DNA from: Telmatactis stephensoni
Lineage: Eukaryota > Cnidaria > Anthozoa > Actiniaria > Isophelliidae
Reading direction: 5' to 3'
Assembly (NCBI GenBank): GCA_029948255.1
Contig: JALIZF010001767.1
Location: 310,001-374,000, forward strand
Length of the DNA: 64,000 nt
Shown here: positions 12,701-24,615 of the stretch, one piece after another
Layout: the number at the start of each line of letters is the position of its first letter
Numbering within the stretch: the stretch's first letter is position 1
The notes under the pieces: generated by a model
The model's database searches: none
What the model saw: the letters and a program-made list of their open reading frames with translations, nothing else
What the model was told of the DNA's origin: nothing
Made by a program: the position numbers and the translations under genes

Positions 12701-15700
12701 TACGCTAGTGTCATCGTTCTTCTGATTCCAAGATCTTAGCATTCTGCCAGCTCTATGGAGTGTCTACAGTTAAGTACGTGCTTGGATAACGCTGATCTTT
12801 CTGTCTTCTTATCATCATATTGACAAGAATATCAACACCAACCTGGTAGGTTGTTTCCCTAAACTATCAGTACACATAAGAACAGCTAATATGCATACAT
12901 ATATACAATATATCTGTACAGAATTAGCAAAGAAAATTACAAATTGTACATGTACTTCTAGAGGTGAGAAGTAAGAATGACAAAATACAACATCATCATA
13001 AACCTTTCAATTATATTTGTGCCAAATATTCAATTTACGTTTATACTAATTTTGAGAGACAGTCAACTAGGAATTTGTAAGACGTTTTTTAAAAGTAGAG
13101 AGGATAATTTTTTTGAAATGTTTGGGTACAAATTCCCACACCACTGAGCACACAAATATTTAAAGGTAAATTTTTCCATGCGTTGCAGGGCATAAATCAC
13201 AAATATTCAAGCCGTTTTCCTACCTTATTTATCATCTCTTTATTGGTTTGCATCTTTCTTGTTTTCTATTCTCTCAGTTTATCTCTCAGTTGCCTACCAT
13301 TTACTCGTTATTTGTTAATTCATATAGTTTTAATTCAGTCATCAAAGTTTAATTCTCTGGAATCCTATTGGTTGCTACTTATATGGCTTACGTTTTTAGT
13401 CAGGTGTTTACGGGTTGTTCATGCGATAAGCTCTTGAGAGGTGCTAGTGAGCACTTCATGGCCTTGGTCTCCCTGGAAACCTTGGCATGGGTTATTGAGA
13501 AAAACCGACGTGTGCAAATTATCTCATTCACCTTATGCGTACCACAGGGGGGATGCACACAAGCATTACATGTGATACTAGTGTGCATTCCCCTGTGGTA
13601 CGCATAATGACACATGCACCTTGTTTAAACAAAAGCTGCCTGAACACTTTGGACAGTCAGATTGTTTTTCCAGTAAGTCTTAGTTTTATTATCCGTTATG
13701 ACCAGTTTGTAAATCGTACTTTTTCCTCTCTTCCAGTTACTGGAACAATACAGAAATCCCTTGGAAACCTGTCTCTGATGGTCTTTCTTTAGCAACCAAC
13801 AGCATTTTCAATAATCCCCCCCCCCCGAAACAGGTGACGCAATTGACCAGTTTTATAGATGATACAATTAGTTCGTTCCTATAGTTAGTTAACTTCACTT
13901 GTTGTAAGAGACTTAAAAGCTGTAACTTCAATTCGACATCATATTCGACTTGTAGCAGAAACCTTGTCCCCCGTTCTGTTACACATAATTTGATGGTCTG
14001 AAAAGATTTTCATTAGAGAACACTTAGTATATTTACTCTATTTACAAATGAGTTCGAAAATGTAATGAGCCAAAATAATATGCAAATTCTTATTTTGGCC
14101 TGGTGACTTGAATATTAATTTAATGATACAGTCATCAATCCAACTGAAGACTATTAATATCTGGATGTGATAATGATAGTTATAATTCATTACCTTTAAT
14201 TTATTAAAGCCCCCCCCCCCGGGGGGGGGGCGACAACCATTCAAAATTTAATAAAGATAGTCCTTTAGTACGTTTCTCTTAGCAACGGTTACTCAGAGAA
14301 ATGCCATCTTTAATTTCGCTGTTTGCTTTACTCAAGTCTAACAAAACATTGCTATTTGTAGGAGAGGGAGTACGTAAGAGAAATAAAACATCAATTTTAA
14401 AGCTGTAAAACAACTCAGAATGAAGAAAGAACGAATTTTTGATTACAAAATATTCACGAATAGTCTAAAATTCACATCGTATAAATTTCTTTGAAAAAAC
14501 TGCAGTTGAAATTAAGATATATTTGCTCTAGTCAGAAGCCCTACCCCCAATAATACTAAGTTGTACAGGTTCACTTCACGCTGATTGGTTAGTTTCCTCT
14601 TAAGGATTTATCAAGGCATATTCAAGGCATTAGATACGAGGAAAACCATAGCAAAAGTGTGCACCTTTTCAAATTATCAGTGTGAACGTAACATAAAATG
14701 GTTTCTATATGATATTCCAAGGACCACAAATGCACCCTGATGTTAACTTAATTAATAGACTGTGTTCATTACTAGCTTTCCAGTGATTCTGCTCCTTCAT
14801 TTTTCTTTTCGACTCTAAGAAGAATTCAGTGGTTTTGAGGCTTAGCTTGAAACTATTCAGGTTCCATTCTAGTGGTAATTTCGACGGCAAAACGTCTGAG
14901 CACTACATCACAGCGAGAAAGCCAAACTTTATTTATTTATTTGTTTTACACGTCCCGACGAAACATCTGGTTTTCAGATTAGAGGTTTGTACTTTCAAAC
15001 TCAAATCTTTCATGAAATTGAAAGAGAAGATTAATTTACATTCAAAAACAGCTTTAAGCAACAATGTGTTTAATACTTTTAAACGTCAAAGCTTTTCAGT
15101 AGTAGAACATAAATCATTCTGCGTTGACGTCGTTGTTGATGGGGCTGCTTTTGTCAGATTGAAAGTTGTTTTAGTTCACGAAGCTTAAGTCACGGCACGG
15201 AGTCGAATTTTAATTATAAGTCTCAGTAAAGTTCTACTGAATCTATAAGGACCAAAATGTTCTTAACTGTGGTTTTCTTGACATAATTTAACGGCTCACT
15301 TGAAATATATAATTACTACAAGTGATTAGTTTCAATTTGAAAAATATTTTTTTTGTCAGCGTAAAAGTGAAAAATGTCGTCAAGTTGGCAAGAAAATGTT
15401 CTCGATGCAACTGAAACGAAGACTTATTTTTTTAACAGTTTCCCTCACATTGTCGCGCGTTTTAATGTACATTTACTTGATTGTTAATTCTTATCTCAAT
15501 AAAAAAAAATTCATTATCTAAGATATCTATATGAATAGAGTTAACGCGGTTTGTAAAGTTCATGAATGCATGATAAACTAAAATCTATAGACATTGAACG
15601 AATCACTTTTTTCACAGTGAACTTTTTCTAAATTAGTAAATACGGTTCTATATACCTCGATCTCGTCGTTTCTTTCCTCTTCATCGTTTCTATAAAAGTC

Positions 15701-15718
15701 TTCATCATCGCTAGTCAT
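9738..15718 (-). CDS. Calmodulin-like gene 1: four canonical EF-hands, acidic N-terminal extension
   Basis: Exons on the minus strand in transcript order are 15718-15656 (start), 11676-11664 (13-nt microexon), 10910-10767, 10227-9985 and 9769-9738 (stop TGA). Phases agree throughout, giving about 164 aa. The three downstream exons are secure. All four Ca-binding loops are canonical: [36 protein letters not shown] and [12 protein letters not shown]. The tail is [10 protein letters not shown]. The first exon codes an acidic 21-residue leader beginning [14 protein letters not shown]. It and the microexon (SHIK, before EFTKAF) are inferred from frame and splice sites only. Calmodulin-type proteins bind Ca2+ and then engage target peptides. 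Exon sizes 144 and 243 match the other calmodulin-like genes here. The 4-kb first intron leaves room for a different true 5' exon. Confidence 0.8.
10434..10496 (-). mobile_element. tRNA-like SINE head fragment
   Basis: On the minus strand GTTGGTTAGTGCGCTGTCC resembles a Pol III A box, and GAGTTCGATTC resembles a B box, at tRNA-like spacing. No clean acceptor stem is seen, so a SINE-derived head is more likely than a tRNA gene. It lies in an intron of calmodulin-like gene 1. Confidence 0.4.
10529..10720. mobile_element. GTTGCGCGCAACG-type MITE copy (degenerate)
   Basis: This stretch is rich in TGTTGCGCG/CGCGCAAC and AACGTTGCAGAAAA and has loose palindromic symmetry. It resembles the clearer element at 48765-48990 and the stretch at 54880-55217. 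The ends are not well defined. Confidence 0.45.
10987..13530. other. Intron of calmodulin-like gene 1, no further gene seen
   Basis: Apart from the proposed 13-nt microexon at 11664-11676, I see no coding segment or clear repeat here. The open frames are short and lack family motifs. Confidence 0.5.
13533..13608. repeat. Palindrome TATGCGTACCACAGGGG...
   Basis: The arm TATGCGTACCACAGGGGGGA with TGCACAC is mirrored by GTGTGCATTCCCCTGTGGTA and CGCATAA. It is about 75 bp and is probably a small MITE. Confidence 0.7.
14210..14230. repeat. C11G10 homopolymer palindrome
   Basis: Eleven C residues are followed directly by ten G residues. Other homopolymer tracts lie nearby: a C run at about 13819 and a G run at 17306-17325. 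Confidence 0.9.
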
Positions 15719-17158
15719 TTTAACTCGAAAATGAATTAATTCTCCTGCTTATATTTGAAATTTGGCAGAGTATTCGAGGTCGTTCCACGGTGTCAAGATA
15801 CGATTCGGTACCCAAGAGAGATATCTGACGACTTTGGGGCTAACCACAAGGGAAAAAATTCTCGAAATCTTTTCCCGCTTATGAGCTGAAGTAGGCGTCA
15901 AAGAAACACCAGTTTCAGCTTTCTATTTACTAATTCAATTTCCGCAAAAACCGCCATATTAATAATCTCAATAACTCTTGAAATTATTACCATAACTTAC
16001 CATATTTTAGATCAGTAATCCAGGAGTAATCCTTCGATGATTAAAATGCAGTACGTTCGGTGGAAGACCCGAACTCCAGAAATTACTCTCAAAATTTTCC
16101 CAAGAAAATTATTATTCAACCAACACGAGCGCCGTAATAGCTGTAGATATGAACGTTTTTCAAAGTCTTTTGTGTTTGTGTGTGTGTTTGTCACAAAATA
16201 AAACGTCCCAGTATTTCAAAAAACACCATGATTGGGTCGTCTCCAAGGAAACACCCCAGGAGATCAGCTAAATTAGAACCGTCGTCTTTTATGAAACTGA
16301 TTGATTATTAAAATAAACGAAGAAGCATACACTTTGATAAGAATTCCAAAATCATTCTAAATTTAAGTTTCTGCATGATTTTTCATTTGTGAGGAAAAAT
16401 TGAACGACCTTTTCAGAATTACTGGCAATTGTTTTTAATTCCGCTAATTTTACAACTAGAACCAAACAACCAGAATTACCAATTTCTATATTCGTATTTA
16501 GTCCATTGAAATAGTGATATCGTGATCTTTTTATCAAAATGAGATTCTGATGAGACGGGCGAGAAACCTTCGCACCTGATCGCTAAAAATTATTACAGTC
16601 GGATTTATTTAAGAAGGGAGGGGAGGGGAGTTGGAGGCGGGATAGGTTTATTAACAAATCATAGGAACAACAATTCTTTTCTAGGAGCGTGAGCTCATGT
16701 TGGAGGCATCCTTGGGGACCCAGAGCGAAAGGGAGAGGGGTAGGGAAGGGAAAGGGGACGCCCGAGCATCAAAACGTATCCGTTGTCCCTTCTTTCCCCC
16801 CCTTTGACAACATTTGTTACCTGAAGGTACCCGAATTTGACAGGTGGGATGGTCTTGCCCAGCTCCCTCAACCTCTCATGATAATTAAATTATGAGACAC
16901 TGCGGCAAAACGACTGCGCATGCGCAAGATTTTGTAGGCTTACGCGTGCCCGATTCTTGATCACAGGAATCCCAAGCGATATTTTCAGAATTCTTTTTCT
17001 TAACATTTTCCCATATCATATTTAGCTTAATTTTTAAGCAATGGTGAATACACAGAATACAGGAAAGTACTGTGAGAAAATGTAGGCGGAAGAATATACT
17101 ACAAAGTCCTTAACCTCATTTTTAATTGTGGGGACTGAGCTTGGCTTCTGTGACATTG

Positions 17159-17250
17159 TGCATTCTTTTATTTAGTACTTGATTTTGCAGTTGATATTTA
17201 TAGATATGAATGTCAACTTATGCTACATTAAATACTAAATAAAAGAATGC
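17159..17250. repeat. Palindrome GCATTCTTTTATTTAGTA
   Basis: The arm GCATTCTTTTATTTAGTACT is mirrored by AATACTAAATAAAAGAATGC across a loop of about 50 bp. It is a likely tiny MITE. Confidence 0.7.
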
Positions 17251-18189
17251 CTGTGGCTTGAGTTTCGCCACTGTTTTGCTTGTTTTGCTACCGAATGTTC
17301 TCATTGGGGGGGGGGGGGGGGGGGGCGTTTCATAATCCACGCATGCGCGGTGCACTTTCCGTGGTGTCAAATTATGAGTTGCAAATTATGAATTTTATCG
17401 TAAATATGTCCAAAAATAAAAATCAAATTGGAGTAAATGATGTACTGCAAACTTGAAGATTGGCTAAATAACGTATTACTCAATAGAAATAGTTACCACA
17501 AACAGCCAGACTAGTGAGATTTGCGAGGTAATCATTAGGGGAGAGGGGATACCCACACTTAAATCTAAATATTGGGCCCTCAGTGTGGGGATGCTAACTC
17601 CGTGGGGATGCTGACGTCGTACAATATCAAAAATATCCCAAACATTTGCAATTTCTAGCTACTGAGGAACCATTCATTTTATGCAAAGATAAACAATTCG
17701 TTGTTTACAACTCGCGCGCTTTTTGCTAGTCTGTCTAGTGTACGTCACATTAGGACTAAACACTTATAAAATCCGTCAGCGAAATAATGACAAAGTCTCT
17801 GATTGGTTACTGCTGAAGCCCGTTCTTACGCGACTTCTCATTGGTTCTCAATTCAAACTATTCAAACACTTGATTTAGTCCGGATGTGACGTAAGCCAGC
17901 TTTCCACCAATGAAAGATTTCTCGAAATTCTGGATCTCAAATTAAATTATCTATAAGAAGATACCATACAAATGGAATATTTTAACCCATGCACGATAAC
18001 ATATACCATGGCATACTTTCCTGAATTTTATTAAAAACATGAGTACGTTATTTAGTTCATTTCACTGCCAGCCATCTATCTAGAGTAAACTTGTAGATCA
18101 AAATAGCTAGTATTCACCTGTCTCCTCAGAAAGCCCGCCCCATATCCCGTCCCTACCCCCCACCACCAGTTGCTACAAACAAAATGTAA

Positions 18190-18400
18190 GTTAAATAACT
18201 TTGAACGCTGTTACTGTGCAATTGTTCAGTTCTGTAACTCGTCTCACAATGGAGTTGTAACACAAGTTGCACGAACCATTGCAGCGTACAACATAACGTT
18301 TTTCGCCGTGTAGCACCCCTGGAATGGTTTGTGCAACTTGTTTTGCGACGGCAATGCTGGACAAGTTGCAGAAAATATTGCACCATGTAACAGCTGTGAC
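18190..18400. mobile_element. GTTGCAAC-type element inserted in unit A only
   Basis: The stretch contains ACAAGTTGCACGAACCATTG, and its inverse-like AATGGTTTGTGCAACTTGTT follows. The corresponding position in unit B (about 24960-25030) lacks it. It belongs loosely to the GCAAC MITE group seen at 48765-48990. Confidence 0.55.
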
Positions 18401-18997
18401 TTTAGTGTCAAAGTATCTAGTCCTGTCAGTGCGTGCAAGTTCTTATAAACATTACTTTTTGTCAGCCTGCACCCTAGCGTGTACGTTTATAGTTAATTTA
18501 TATTTAAAATCAAATAGTGAGAATTGAAATACTTTAAGAGCTCAACATAAAAATACATAGACACAAACGCGCACACGAAAGAATTGGTCTCATGAAAAAC
18601 TGTCAAAAAAGTGAAAAATACTATAACTATCAGTTCTTTTCAACGTGACGGTGGTATTTTTGACATCTCATTGGTGAAAGTACATTTGTTGATGATAGAT
18701 TATCTTAGAAGATGTGACTTGTACGCTTTTCAAGCATGTAGAAGATTTGTTGACCAAACAAAACACAAGAAATGAAATCAATGAATTTATAGACGAAGTT
18801 TGAGGTAAGGCGAAAATGCACCATATAAACGTAACTTTTAAATCGTGCACACCGAAAATTAGGTCTGTAGTTTGAAAATGAGTTCAACTAGACTAACTAG
18901 TCATGCAGTGATATCAGGAACTGATCTTGACTAATCCATTACATTGTGGTATAAGAACTATATCCACTCTTTGCAGAAACGTTTTCCAATATTTTTC

Positions 18998-19420
18998 GGT
19001 CTTCTTCTTCTTCTTCTTCTTCCGTTCTTCTTCTTCTTCTTCTTCTTCTTCTTCTTCTTCTTCTTCTTCTTCTTCTTCTTCTTCTTCTTCTTCTTCTTCT
19101 CGTTCTTGTTCTTGTTCTTGTTCTTGTTCGCCTCCTCCTCCTCCATCTTCTTTTTTCTAGTTCTTTCTTCCTTACTTCGTTTCTCTTTCTTCCTTTCTGT
19201 TTCTAGCTTTCTTTCTTTCTTTTCTTTTGCTAGTTTTTTCTTTCTTTCTGTCATTCTCCAGTTTCTTTTTTCTTTTCCTTCTCAGTTTCTTTCTTTCGCT
19301 CGTTCGTTCTTTCTTTCTTTCTATCGCTTTTCGGTTTGTTTGTTTGTTTGTTTCTTTTTTTGGTTCTTTGATTCTTCATTTCTTTTTTCCCCTCTTTTTC
19401 TTTCTCTTCTTTTTTAATAA
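18998..19420. repeat. Long (CTT)n and CT-rich microsatellite tract, unit A
   Basis: A long TTC run lies at about 19000-19100, then TTCTTG and TCC runs, then TTTC-rich DNA to about 19420. The homologous tract in unit B (25563-25935) has a shorter TTC run followed by CTG and CCT runs. Open frames here are low-complexity artefacts. Confidence 0.95.
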
Positions 19421-19589
19421 AAATCATGTGCAAAATAGTTTATTCATTTCTATATATTCAGTTTCCCACTGAAGACAGCGAAACAGGAAAATGTTTCTGA
19501 CACCTTGTCACTGCAATATCTCAGAGAGCTAAAACATGAAAGAGTTTTATATATAAATCATGATAAAGTAAAATTTATCTCTGGAACTG

Positions 19590-20075
19590 AGTATAGATAT
19601 GTTTATTGAAAAAATACAAATTCCACCTGGAGGGCTGAATTGCGTGTACACAATATAATAATTTTAGATAAAATTGATAAATATATAAATTGAGTAATAT
19701 TGAAAACGTGAATTACAAAATTGGATTTAATCTATGTGATCTAAATATGCGTTATAAAAATAGGTATTATATCTCTGAGTCTATTGGAAAATATATATAG
19801 TTCACTGAAGACGGTATAAAGCTGTTCATGAATCTACAAGTCTTTGCTCTGGGGGAGACAAAGACTCGAGTCCGTCGAAGATTATATCTTGGGATGTGTC
19901 TTTCTGAAGAAGATGTCCAAGGTTGTGCATGACTGGGTGTAGTAACAATGTCATTGAATAGTTTATCACATGCTTTTAAACGCCTGTCGCTTAGCTTTGA
20001 AATTCCACTGAGGTCCAAGCTGTCCGCGTAGTCGATGTTGGGGTGGGGTAGATGATTGCCAGAACAAGCTTTGTA
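19590..20075 (-). mobile_element. Non-LTR retrotransposon 3' fragment (RT ORF C-terminus)
   Basis: On the minus strand, frame 20084-19767 reads like the extreme C-terminus of a LINE reverse-transcriptase ORF. It has LSDRRLKACDKLFNDIV, RYNLRRTRVFVSPRAKT and CRFMNSFIPSSVN. This end commonly carries RYNLR and RFKNSFIPS type motifs. The insertion is absent from the matching place in unit B (about 26110-26240). It is 5'-truncated and not functional. Confidence 0.75.
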
Positions 20076-20998
20076 TTGTTTCAATTAGAGTTCATTGTTT
20101 TCAGAAAGTTTCCTACCGATCTCTAGGCCGATATTTTCTGTCTAGTACTACGTTCAAGTTCAAAGTCATCCATTATTCAAAATTGTACTACGTATGCTTT
20201 TCAAAAAGAATCGGAAAAAACCCACCGCATAAACAACATGAAATGATTGACATAATTCGCTTTGGTAGAGAAAATAAATGAAGAAAAGGCTAGAAATAAT
20301 GGTCGTAAATACTTTTAAAACTCGAAAGAAGTCGTCTCAATAATACAGAATAACGGAATGACTATAAAACGCTTTCCAACAAAAGTACTCTGAATCAGCG
20401 CGAGCTATATACTATAGAAAATAACAGAAATTCCATTTTACGGTCATCACTATACCCAAGAGTTTGACTTTATGAAGTTGCAATTCGATTTCTTATACAT
20501 CATTTTTTAATAAAAATCAACCATGAGTTTAGGTCCAAGAAAGTGCCGACGTCAAGCGGAAGTTCGTCCGTCATTCGGAATCTCATCGCAAATCCGAGCC
20601 TGCAGTATCACTTTTCTGCATGCGGTATCACGCCTTTGCACTAACCCCGGAAGTGAGTTTTACGAGAAGAGGGAAAAAATCGCCTTGCAATTTTTTGAGT
20701 CGGGCCCTCCACAGAAAGCCTTCAACAGAAAGCCCAACTAATTTAATTAGCCATTCAAACCAAAATTCTTGACAGCAGACGCGTACGGTTTCTTTACTAA
20801 TAGCTGGATTTCAATATTTTTCTTGAGAATCAAAAGATAAAGAAGCAGTAGTCATGTTGGACGAACAAACAACAGCTGGAGAGACTTTAATGAGAAATCT
20901 TTTGTTCAAGTTCATCCAAGATGGCTACCATGACGATACATGCATGCAACCGTATCTCAGCCCTGAATCAATAAAACTTAACATTCCTCTATTTCAGT

Positions 20999-22456
20999 AT
21001 GAAGTCCCATTCACTTCAAATCTTTCTGGTCTTCTTGCTTGGGTTTCGTAGTTGCTCGGTTACACTGGCACAGCAATGCAAGCCACCCAAGTATTCTGAG
21101 TATGGCTATGCTCTACTGTCATCTGCATACTTGATGCTGAGTAATGAAGATCTTGGTTCTTGCTACTTGAAATGCGTTCAAGATCAAAACTGCGGTAGTA
21201 TCAATTATGACTTGACCAATGAGAAGTGTGAACTCAATCACATGACCAAGAGAGGCAATCCGTGGAGATATGTGAAGAAAGAACAGTCAGTTTATGCAGA
21301 AATAGAAGGTATGAATGTCCACTGAACAGAATACGAAATTCTCCTTGAAACATACTTGATGACCAATGGAAAGTTAAAGTTTACATGAACGAAAAAGGCT
21401 ACCAAATGAATCTAAAGATCGGACCGCCCTCAGCTTATAATGAAAAATTAAAATAAATAAACACATAGTTTGCTTTCTATGAACACACTGAATTATCCAA
21501 GCTACAGGTCGTAATAAATCAGTACCTGGGTGGTTCGGTACAGGGGAAGGGGTGGAGGGCGTTCTTGAGGGGAGAATCACACGGGGAGGCTCCACCCAGA
21601 CGTTGATACCCTTATTCTTTTATATGCAATTTCAGGTACTCTTTTCATAAACCTTACAAAAAAAATGATTCCCTTTTCAAATTAGAAACGTCGAATACCT
21701 AAACGGTTAATGGCACCAATTATTTTGTTGATTTAGTACAAATCTACCATAATTTAATCAAAATTATGATCTGTGACAGGTTTGTACGGGTCTTCAAAAG
21801 TCCTCGCCGCGTCATCCTGTAAAGATATATCAAAACGTTACCCCAATATTACGTCTGGAATTTACTGGATCAGGCTTGGAAATGGTAGTACTCAGACTCC
21901 TCCCTTCCAAGTCTACTGCGACATGACCACCGATGGTGGAGGCTGGACCCTAGTCTACAGCTATCGCTTCACAAATTTTGCAAACTTCGCAGATGTTAGC
22001 AACGCTATGATTCCCATTCCTAGCTGGCCAGTTGACCTTAGTAAAGGAGCTTGGGTCACAACATCGACAACAGTCCCACTGAACGAGACCGCTTACTCGG
22101 CTATGAATTTTACCTTGTGGAAAGAGATTGGCAGTGAGTTTCTTGTCAAGTCCAACATCAGCCACTGGATTTCCTGCAAACCAGGAACTGGTGACCTCGT
22201 GAACTGGAAAGAAGGAACTGTCAACTGCACAAATGTCAAGAATGTTGCCACAACTTGTCTTGGCTATGTACCAACAATTTTCAAGTTCGACAGTCTATGT
22301 GGACCCTATCTATGGGGTGATCGTCACACTCACTATTTTAATTTCGAAGGCCGCACTGACCATTGTTGGCCAGTCCATGATCCGTGTGGTACAACACTGG
22401 CCACCAACCACCTCACCAACATCAGTCCTCCAGGTGGTGCCTTGTACATTCGATGA
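20999..22456 (+). CDS. Secreted PAN/apple + fibrinogen-C-like protein, copy A
   Basis: Two exons, 20999-21308 and 21780-22456 (stop TGA), code for 328 aa. Residues 1 to about 25 form a signal peptide (MKSHSLQIFLVFLLGF...). A cysteine-rich PAN/apple-like module follows, with CYLKCVQDQNCGSINYD. Exon 2 holds a fibrinogen-C-like module with SGIYWIRL, FQVYCDMTTDGGGWTLV and a C-terminal CWPVHDPCG...PPGGALYIR. Several N-glycosylation sequons are visible (NIT, NGS, NET, NFT, NIS). A CTATTTCAG acceptor one base before the ATG suggests an upstream noncoding exon. Such proteins are extracellular and often bind carbohydrate or microbial ligands; that role is inferred here. It is the first of three tandem copies. 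Compared with B and C, residues up to about GTVNC are nearly identical, after which the sequences diverge strongly. Confidence 0.9.
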
Positions 22457-22547
22457 ATCCATTACAGTAGCTATAGACGGGGGGAAAAGAAGAATAATTA
22501 CTCAAGTGACTCAAAATCATTATTCCATAGCTTCATCATAGGATGAC

Positions 22548-22985
22548 ATATGGGGTTTACGGGATCAGGCTTGGAAACGGTAGTATTACTCAGACTCCTC
22601 CCTTCCAAGTCACCGCTGATAGTGGCGGCTACACTCCATCCTTGTTCCAAGACACAAATCAATCTAGTTTCCAGTTTCCAATTCCTAGAGACCGCTGAGG
22701 TTCCTGACACTAAAAAGGCCCATTTATACAGGGTTAGCCTCCTGTTCAAGAAAGATCCATTGCAGTCAGCTCAATTTTTGTGTTGTTCTTTATCAACAAT
22801 TTCAGTGTGCTTTTCTCTCGCTATAAGTCCCATTCCTACCTGGCCAATGGATCTAAGTATGTGAACGTGAGTTTCAAGATCAACACCAGTCCCACTGAAT
22901 GAGGCAGTCTCGTCAACCATGAATGTTACTTTGGAAGAGGTGATATTTTGCTGAACAGATAAAAGTAGCTGATGAAAAATAAAAA
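22548..22985 (+). pseudogene. Decayed extra fibrinogen-like exon fragment after copy A
   Basis: GGATCAGGCTTGGAAACGGT and CAGACTCCTCCCTTCCAAGT match exon 2 of the intact gene. They are followed by degenerate versions of later parts (CCTACCTGGCCAATGGATCT, ACCAGTCCCACTGAATGAGG, ATGAATGTTACTTTGGAAGA). Frames are broken and middle parts are missing. The same relic follows copy B. Confidence 0.8.
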
Positions 22986-23039
22986 CAATGACAAATGACA
23001 ATGACATGTTTGTCAAAGCCTACCATCGCAGAGACATAA

Positions 23040-23080
23040 ATGCTGAGTTTAGCTCTCTTAGTATTATGGTATCTTGGCAA
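23040..23080. mobile_element. Terminal fragment of the CAAGAGACCATAATACTAAG MITE family
   Basis: TTTAGCTCTCTTAGTATTAT followed by GGTATCTTG matches the right end of the complete elements. No left half is seen. It lies at the junction between units A and B. Confidence 0.6.
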
Positions 23081-24524
23081 TACAGAGTAGTTTTTGCCTG
23101 TTTGACTACGGAAAAAGCCCGTCTGTGATAAAAATGACTTTTCATCAAACACGACACAGCGCGACACACAGCCTTTTACTTAGTTAAACGAAACTGACTG
23201 CACCGTGAAGAACCACTGAAGACTCGGCACTAGTCATGCATATAAGGGAGATTTCGAGGTCCTTTCACAGCGCCAAGAGAACGTGATTCGTTCGCAAGAG
23301 AGATATCTTACGACTCAAGTCTAACCACAAGGGTAAAAAATTCTCGAAATCTTTTCCCGCTTATGAGCTGAAGCAAGCGTCAAAGAAAACATCAGTTACA
23401 GTTTTCTATTTACTAATTCAATTCTCGCAAAACCTGCCATAAATAATCTCGATAACTCTTGAAAGTATTACCATAAGGCACCATATTTTAGAATAGTAAG
23501 TCTTCTGTAATTAAAATGCAGTATATATCAGTGGAAGAAATTGCTCTCAAACTTTTCTCAATTAAGAAAAACATTATTCAACCAACATTTGCGCAGTGAT
23601 TCCTGTAGATATAAATGCTTTTCAAAATCTTTTGTGTTTATTGTCAAAGGAAAAGGCATAGTATTGAAGAAAAATACCATGATTGGACACCGCGGCAAAA
23701 CGACTGCGCACGCGCGAGTTTTCGCGGGCTTTTGCGCGGCCGCGTCTTGATCACAGGGATCCCAAGCAACATTTCTAGAATTGTTTTCTTTAGATTTCTC
23801 AATGCAATATCGTATCATATCTTAGCACATAATTTTGAGTACGCAAGAGACAAGTCAAAAGAATGTACCATATAAGTCCTTAATTTTTTTGTGGACTGAG
23901 TTTAGCTTCTATGGCTTGAGTTTCGCCGGCAAAGTTTTGTTTGAATGGCTTGCGCCTTCGCTTCACTGAGGCCTACATTGGCGAGGACTGGGGAGGCACG
24001 CATGCGTCCTACATTTTGCCGCCATGATTTGGTCGTTTCCAAGGAGACACCCTAAGGTCTCAGCTCAATTATATTCGTATGAGTGAAAAAACCTCCGTCC
24101 CTTTGACGATATATTTGGACCACTATCATTTGGTACATTTGCTGTATTTACTTAACGGCTCATTGATTATTCATGGTACACTATTCCTACTCTAAACAAG
24201 TTAATAAATAAAAAACAATCTTTACAAGGCTTTATTTTTATCATATGGCTATGCTACGGGTTCTTTGATTTATTGGAACATATTTCTTGTTGTTATATTG
24301 TATAAATACTAACAAATTTCCTGTCGGCGTAACATATATCAAATCTTCGTTTTGCAGAGCATTTTTTTCGTATGCGAAAGCTCGCGCGCTCTCGACCAAT
24401 CAGATTCACCCTAAAAATAGCACCAAACGGGCATATGATTGTCCAAAGACCTAATACGCGGGATTCCTTTTCTTACCTCAAATTCTCTTGAATATGTGTA
24501 GTGATCTCACATTGGTTACTGCTG

Positions 24525-24615
24525 AAGCTCGTTCTTACATGAGTTCAATTCTCATTGGTTCTCGACTCAAATAGCTCGTTCTTACATGACTTCTCATTGG
24601 TTCTCGACTCAAATC
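24525..24615. repeat. Short tandem duplication
   Basis: AGCTCGTTCTTACATGA...TCTCATTGGTTCTCGACTCAAAT occurs twice in succession. Unit A has a single copy at about 17815-17865. Confidence 0.8.

Larger units (their letters stand above)
15770..23015 (+). repeat. Segmental duplication unit A (carries fibrinogen-like gene A)
   Basis: Long stretches match unit B in the same order. Examples are TTCTCGAAATCTTTTCCCGC (15860 versus 23342), CATACCATGGCATACTTTCC-like blocks (18000 versus 24760), the CT-rich tract (19000 versus 25560), the 5' leader of the gene (20521 versus 26774), the gene itself, and a decayed fibrinogen fragment after it. The left edge lies just upstream of the putative first exon of calmodulin-like gene 1. 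Unit A also holds insertions missing from B, at 18190-18400 and about 19590-20075. Confidence 0.85.

Noticed and set aside
18944..19417. Long open frames of F/S/L (plus) and K/E/R (minus)
   Set aside because: They are translations of the CTT/CT-rich microsatellite, are present in several frames, and have no start context or homology.
20523..20741. Small basic ORF upstream of fibrinogen-like gene A
   Set aside because: The homologous region in unit B (26775-26980) has indels that break the frame; it is more likely 5' flanking DNA.
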